This document shows positions 60,701-64,000 of a stretch of 64,000 nucleotides of DNA, in pieces. The notes beneath the pieces are model-generated. The model was not told the DNA's origin. It saw only the letters and a program-made list of their open reading frames with translations, and did no database searches. Made by a program: the position numbers and the translations under genes. Position 1 is the first letter of the stretch, and each line of letters opens with the position of its first letter. The stretch is from Reclinomonas americana ATCC 50394 (taxonomy: Eukaryota; Jakobida; Jakobea; Jakobida): contig PS015110.1 in the NCBI GenBank assembly GCA_048213135.1, positions 50,221 to 114,220 on the forward strand, read 5' to 3'.

Positions 60701-63700
60701 ATGCCGTTGCCGACGGTGAGGGGGACGCCGGCGGCCAGAGTCACGGCCGAACCGAAACTGGTGGCGCCGGCCACCGCCAGCGAGCCACCCAGTGTGGTGG
60801 CGCCGGTGCCGACAGTGAACGGACTGGTGCTGGTCACCGACAGCGCGCCATTGATGGTGGCACCGCCGTTGGCGGTAAGGAGGCCAGTCAGCGTGCTCGT
60901 GCCGCCAATCGTCAGCGTGTTGGTGCCACTGACAGCCACGTTGCCACTGAAAGTGCTGGCGCCGCTGACCGACAGCGTGCCACCAAGAGTGGTGGCACCC
61001 GTCGCGACGGCAAAGTTGGCCGGCGACGCCACCGTGACATTGTCGCTGAGTGTGGTGGTGCCGGAGACGGCGAGTGTGCCGTTGAGAATGGTGGGACCGG
61101 CCGTGCTGACACCAATGTTGCCGGAGAATACGAGATTGCCGACGACAGTGAGACTGCCATTGACGGTGGTCGACGTGGCCGGAATGATCACGGTGCCGCC
61201 ATTGGTGCCGAGCGACACTTGCGTGCCCGACGCCGACAGCACACTCGAGGTGCCGACCACGGCGTCGAGCTTGGTGTTGCCCTTGATGAAGATCTCCGGG
61301 GCCACCAGCGCCATTTGCGTGCGCGTGCCACCGGATCCAACCTCGCCCAGCGTGAGCGAAATGTTGCCGAGGGCGCCGCTCGTGCGCGTAATGGTGATGA
61401 CATCGGAGGCGGGGTTGATGACGACGCTGCCGGCCTGGTTGGCGGCATTGGTGGCCGTCAGCGTAATCGACGACTTGGACGACACACTCATCACATCGGC
61501 GAGAATCGATGCCGACGCGGCATTCGCCGTGCCGTTGGCCGACACCGTGAAGGCGCCGGTGGCCAGCACATTGTGGTTGGTGACACGCGCTGTCAAGTCA
61601 ATGTTACCGGCGACCATGCCGGCACCGATGTTGAAGACGGTGGTGCCGAGTTGATTGATGACAGTGAAAGTGGTGGCCGTCACCGAATGCGTGTTTTGCA
61701 CCACCGCCGTGTACGACGAGCCGGCCACCGACACCGCAGTGCCATTCGGCGCCACGTACTGGCCGAGACGGAGTGTGCCGAGCTCGGAGCCGAGGGTGAG
61801 GGTGGACGGGGTGATGCTGTGCGTGGTGCCCGACATGGTCACCGTCGGTGCCACCAACGAGAAGAGCGACGACGGCGCCACATCCAACGTCGTACTCGTC
61901 ATGCGTGTGTATGGACCTGTGATGCGCAAGCTCGGTGCACCCGACGTGCCTGGCGTCAAATCCGACTCCACGACCACGGTCGATCCTTGCATGGTGACCG
62001 AGGGGCCTGAAAGTGCGCCAATCGCCACTTGGGTCGTGGTCGCCGCCGCAATGCCCATGACGATGCGGTTGCCGGCCAGCGTCAGCTGTGTGGTGTTGAC
62101 GCTCGAGCCGACAATGACCTTCGGGCCGATAACCTGCAGCAAGCCAGCCGTCGTCTGTCCGAGATCGACCAAGTACTGCTGTGCGGCTTGCGTGGCCGCC
62201 AACTGTGCACTCGTGTCGAGAAGCACCAGTTGCGAGGTGGCCGCCAGCACTGGATTCACGCTCAGCGTCACGCCGCCCGAGGTGGCACCCGACGACTTGA
62301 TGGTCGCCTGTCGCGCCAGCAACGAAAACGTGTCGATCTCAGTGGCCGTCGGCGTCTGCACCGACACGGTGCCAGTGGCCTGCAGCGCCAGCGAGTACGA
62401 CTTGAGGGTGATGCTGTTGGTGTTGATCGACGGCACCGTCTGCACCGTAATGGTGCTCGTGGCCGGTTCGCCCACCACGCTTCCATCGCCGCCGATAAGC
62501 ATGGTGGCGGCCTTGGTGCTCCACGCACCCGTCACCAGCGCCTGCAGCGACACGCCACGCGTCGTAATGGTGGTCAACGTCTGACCGAGGGTCAGCGAAC
62601 CCGACGGACGCAGCAGCAGGTTGGTGGGCGTAAAGTCGTACGACGGTCCCACAAACGAGGCCGTGCCACTGGCCAGCGTCATGGTGAAGGGACCGGTGTT
62701 GAGCGCAAACGATGTCGCCGTCGTCATGGTCAGCGTCGGCAACGTAATCGTGTTGTTCAGCGCCACATCCGAGGCCGACAGCGCAAATTGCTTGCTGGCC
62801 ACCGTCACCACCGCGTTCGCCGCATTGCCGAGGTTGACGGCCGTCGGCAGCGCCGCACCGGAACTGCCGAGATTGATGGTCGACGCGGCCGCGGCAGTGA
62901 ACACACCGCCGGCAACCGTCGCGTCCATGGTAATCAGAGGCGCCTTGGCCGTCAGCATCTTGGTGGCGGCGCGCGTGTCCAGATCCAGTGACACCACTTG
63001 CGTCTCGTCAAACAGCTGCATGCGCTGCGTGGTCATGGAGAAGGTGGCCGGCGTCGCCGCTGCACCCTGCTTGACAACCACCGACGAGGTGCCGGTCTCG
63101 TTGAACGACGTCAACGCCATGGCCTCGGCGTTGAGCGTAAAGGAGCGCGACTGTGCGCCACCCGAAGTGCCCGTCAGCAAGTGCGCATTGGCCGCGTACG
63201 TGGTCATGTTGAAGGTGGTGGCGGTGATGGTGTTGGACACGTTTGCCGCCGCCGTCGTGAGCGCGATCGATGTGGTGGTGGCCGTCGTACCAATCGTCAC
63301 CGTTGGGGCGGTGANNNNNNNNNNNNNNNNNNNNCCAGGTGGTGCCGGAGAGGGTGGCCGTCGGGGCGGTGAGCGTCAGCGAGGTGCCAATGTTCATCGT
63401 CACGGTGTTGGAGGCGAGAGTGAACACGGGGAGCGTGAACAAGTTGGTGCCGACGGCCGACCACGCGGTGATGGTAAATGTGCCGGCGTCGGCGGTCAAC
63501 GAGGTGAGCAGGTTGTTGCCGAGGACAATGCTGGTGGTGAGCGAGGCCGTGTTGCCGGCATTCTTGTTCTTGCCAATCTCCACCGCCAAGCCATCCAGGG
63601 TGACGCCGTTCGTGCCATTGGCGCGAATACGAGAGCACTCGACGCGCGCCGGGAACGTGGGATCATTGTCCAGCGTCATGGCGCACAGAGACGAGGTGCC

Positions 63701-63994
63701 GCGCGACATGACCACCGTGCTCGGTGTGCCGGCCGTCACCACCAGTCCCGACACATTGGCGCCAGAGCCAACTTGCATCGAGGCTGCGACGGTGGCCAGC
63801 GCCGTGTATGTGCCGGCATTCAGCGCCACGGTCGTCACCGGCGAAGCATTCGTGCCGATGCGCAGCTGCGTCGTGGCCAACAAGTCAATGTTCGCCGCCG
63901 TCGTGGTCACCAGGGTCGAAGATGTCAGCGCAATGTTCGTGTTGACAATGGCGCCAGCGGAGCCAATCGTCACCGTCGGAGACGCCAGTGTCAC
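40322..63994 (-). CDS. Giant repeat fibre protein with C-terminal S74 chaperone domain (5' end off the window)
   Basis: Minus-strand exons in gene order: window edge to 54010 (one block of nearly 10 kb, broken only by a 20-N gap at 63315-63334), gap, 53338-52932, gap, 52045-51078, [48785-49642, read on the plus strand, see separate entry], 48327-47639, 46843 to ~46142, 44561-44373, 44306-43459, 42291 to 41869 or 41865, 41021-40912, 40831-40322 (TGA). About 5,220 codons are visible. From the edge to about 61,175 the protein is Ser/Thr/Ala/Val-rich beta-type sequence. Then come over a hundred short repeats of the form VGTGATTLGGTLSVTGATTL. The last exon is a Peptidase_S74 (intramolecular chaperone auto-processing) domain. 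Such domains trimerise phage tail fibres and cleave themselves off; in animals MYRF uses one. The donor near 46,142 is weak. The start, and any signal peptide, lies beyond 64,000. A secreted or surface trimeric fibre is the likely nature; that is inference. Confidence 0.85.
41022..41864. repeat. CT-rich intron of the fibre gene
   Basis: Plus strand pyrimidine-rich (sense strand purine-rich), with a partly duplicated block sharing CTCACACACAGACCTCTCACT at about 41,178 and 41,359. No coding sequence. The donor upstream can be read at 41,868 (phase 0) or 41,864 (phase 1); only the latter fits the acceptor at 41,022. Confidence 0.55.
42292..43458. repeat. Intron minisatellite with ~13 copies of TCGCTCACTTCGTTCGCTCT
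   Basis: The core recurs at about 42467, 42543, 42609, 42693, 42756, 42830, 42959, 43036, 43102, 43185, 43250, 43313 and 43380, usually spaced 60-80 bp, with flanks rich in GACGCTCTCCACCATC. It fills the phase-0 intron between fibre exons 44306-43459 and 42291-41869. Confidence 0.85.
44562..46141. repeat. Intron with (GA)n tracts around a 453-N gap
   Basis: (GA)n at 44,593-44,630 and 45,193-45,231 flank the gap 44740-45192. The sequence on the two sides of the gap is itself duplicated (CTCGCACGCACAGACAAGAC at about 44,697 and 45,291), as is the GTACAACA segment after each GA tract. No exon recognised. Confidence 0.65.
46844..47638. repeat. (CACT)n intron of the fibre gene
   Basis: Dominated by CACTCACTCACT runs from about 47,210 to 47,510 (GTGA in the gene's sense). 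It is the same repeat class as introns of the LRR-IQ gene 36 kb away. The flanking exons join in phase 1. Confidence 0.8.
48582..49642 (+). other. Fibre-gene contig placed in the wrong orientation
   Basis: Between two N gaps (48328-48581 and 49643-50618) the fibre repeats are encoded on the plus strand, opposite to the rest of the gene. An intron end (TCGTCG and (CT)n, then CCCCCTGTGCAG) leads into an exon from 48,785 starting in phase 1 and running to the gap. Flipped, it fits between the phase-1 donor at 51,077 and the exon ending the minus block at 48,327. One base appears to be missing near 48,910-48,915. Confidence 0.75.
50619..51077. repeat. Intron segment with TCGCTTCGCTCGCTC motifs
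   Basis: (GA)n at the gap edge, then about five copies of a motif like GTCGCTCGCTTCGCTCGCTC, related to the minisatellite at 42,292-43,458. It is part of the intron that starts at the donor 51,077. Confidence 0.7.
54010..61175 (-). repeat. Protein-coding tandem repeats of the fibre, main block
   Basis: Uninterrupted array of degenerate 11-12-residue strands combined into modules of about 33 or 45 residues. Each module carries the anchor VGTGATTLGG and strands such as TLSVTGATTLSS, STFNGNVTISG and TLSVGGAST. The same repeats fill the exons down to 41,900. The pattern (hydrophobic alternation, Gly turns, Thr/Ser ladders) suits a beta-solenoid or triple beta-spiral fibre. Confidence 0.88.
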
Positions 63995-64000
63995 TGAGGT

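Noticed and set aside
56381-61654. Open frame of 1,757 codons on the plus strand, antisense to the fibre repeats, and other long ones at 43,028-44,584, 47,647-48,741 and 54,179-56,374
   Set aside because: They mirror the fibre repeat in reverse (APVTVSVPPSVVAPVPTV-type) and stay open only because the sense codons are GC-ending Thr/Gly/Ala/Val/Ser. No independent domain, start context or splice pattern.
40322-63994. Integrated virus or phage contributing the fibre gene directly
   Set aside because: No capsid, polymerase, terminase or other viral gene flanks it, and the gene has typical host introns. Ancient acquisition remains possible but a provirus is not supported.
1-64000. tRNA or rRNA genes
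   Set aside because: I saw no cloverleaf with conserved A/B boxes or rRNA-like block; a tRNAscan run would be decisive and was not possible.

Overview
This window is nuclear DNA from an intron-rich eukaryote, most likely a unicellular protist. Genes are split into many exons with GT-AG introns (about 48 bp to over 1 kb). Coding exons favour G or C at third positions. Introns are dominated by simple repeats (CT/GA, GTGA, CA) and minisatellites. The encoded families (MATH/USP7-type peptidase, RLK/Pelle-type kinase, RING/B-box/coiled coil, Afi1/MesA-type DENN, LRR-IQ) are eukaryotic. I cannot name the species or supergroup. Eighteen runs of N interrupt the scaffold. Exon boundaries below were read by eye; their phases agree along each gene except where I say so, and single coordinates may be off by a base.

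Layout. (1) 1-12,053, minus: a 26-exon leucine-rich-repeat/IQ/coiled-coil gene whose 3' end lies off the left edge. (2) 13,592-22,486, plus: an Afi1/MesA-like DENN-family gene missing only its first exon(s). (3) 22,664-29,163, minus: a 21-exon gene joining an entire USP7-like protein (MATH, peptidase, ubiquitin-like tail) through a coiled coil to a complete RLK/Pelle-like kinase; the catalytic Cys box of the peptidase half is altered. (4) 30,006-30,407, minus: the 3' end of an unrecognised acidic-tailed protein, next to an inverted-repeat element (30,677-31,315). (5) about 32,227-35,013, minus: a RING/B-box/coiled-coil (TRIM-like) protein with an N-terminal membrane anchor. (6) 36,214 to about 40,287, minus: an ankyrin-like/coiled-coil protein. 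(7) 40,322 to beyond 63,994, minus: a giant fibre gene, more than 5,200 visible codons of short beta-type repeats ending in a Peptidase_S74 intramolecular chaperone domain with its Ser/Lys pair intact.

The two most unusual items are the giant self-processing fibre gene, which has phage-tail-fibre architecture but is spliced like its neighbours, and the USP7-kinase fusion with a missing catalytic cysteine. The genes do not form an obvious pathway. Several (USP7-like/kinase, RING/B-box) point to ubiquitin signalling, one to Rab/Arf-linked trafficking (DENN), one perhaps to the centrosome or cilium (LRR-IQ), and the fibre protein most plausibly to the cell surface or extracellular matrix. One contig (48,582-49,642) inside the fibre gene appears to be placed backwards in the scaffold.
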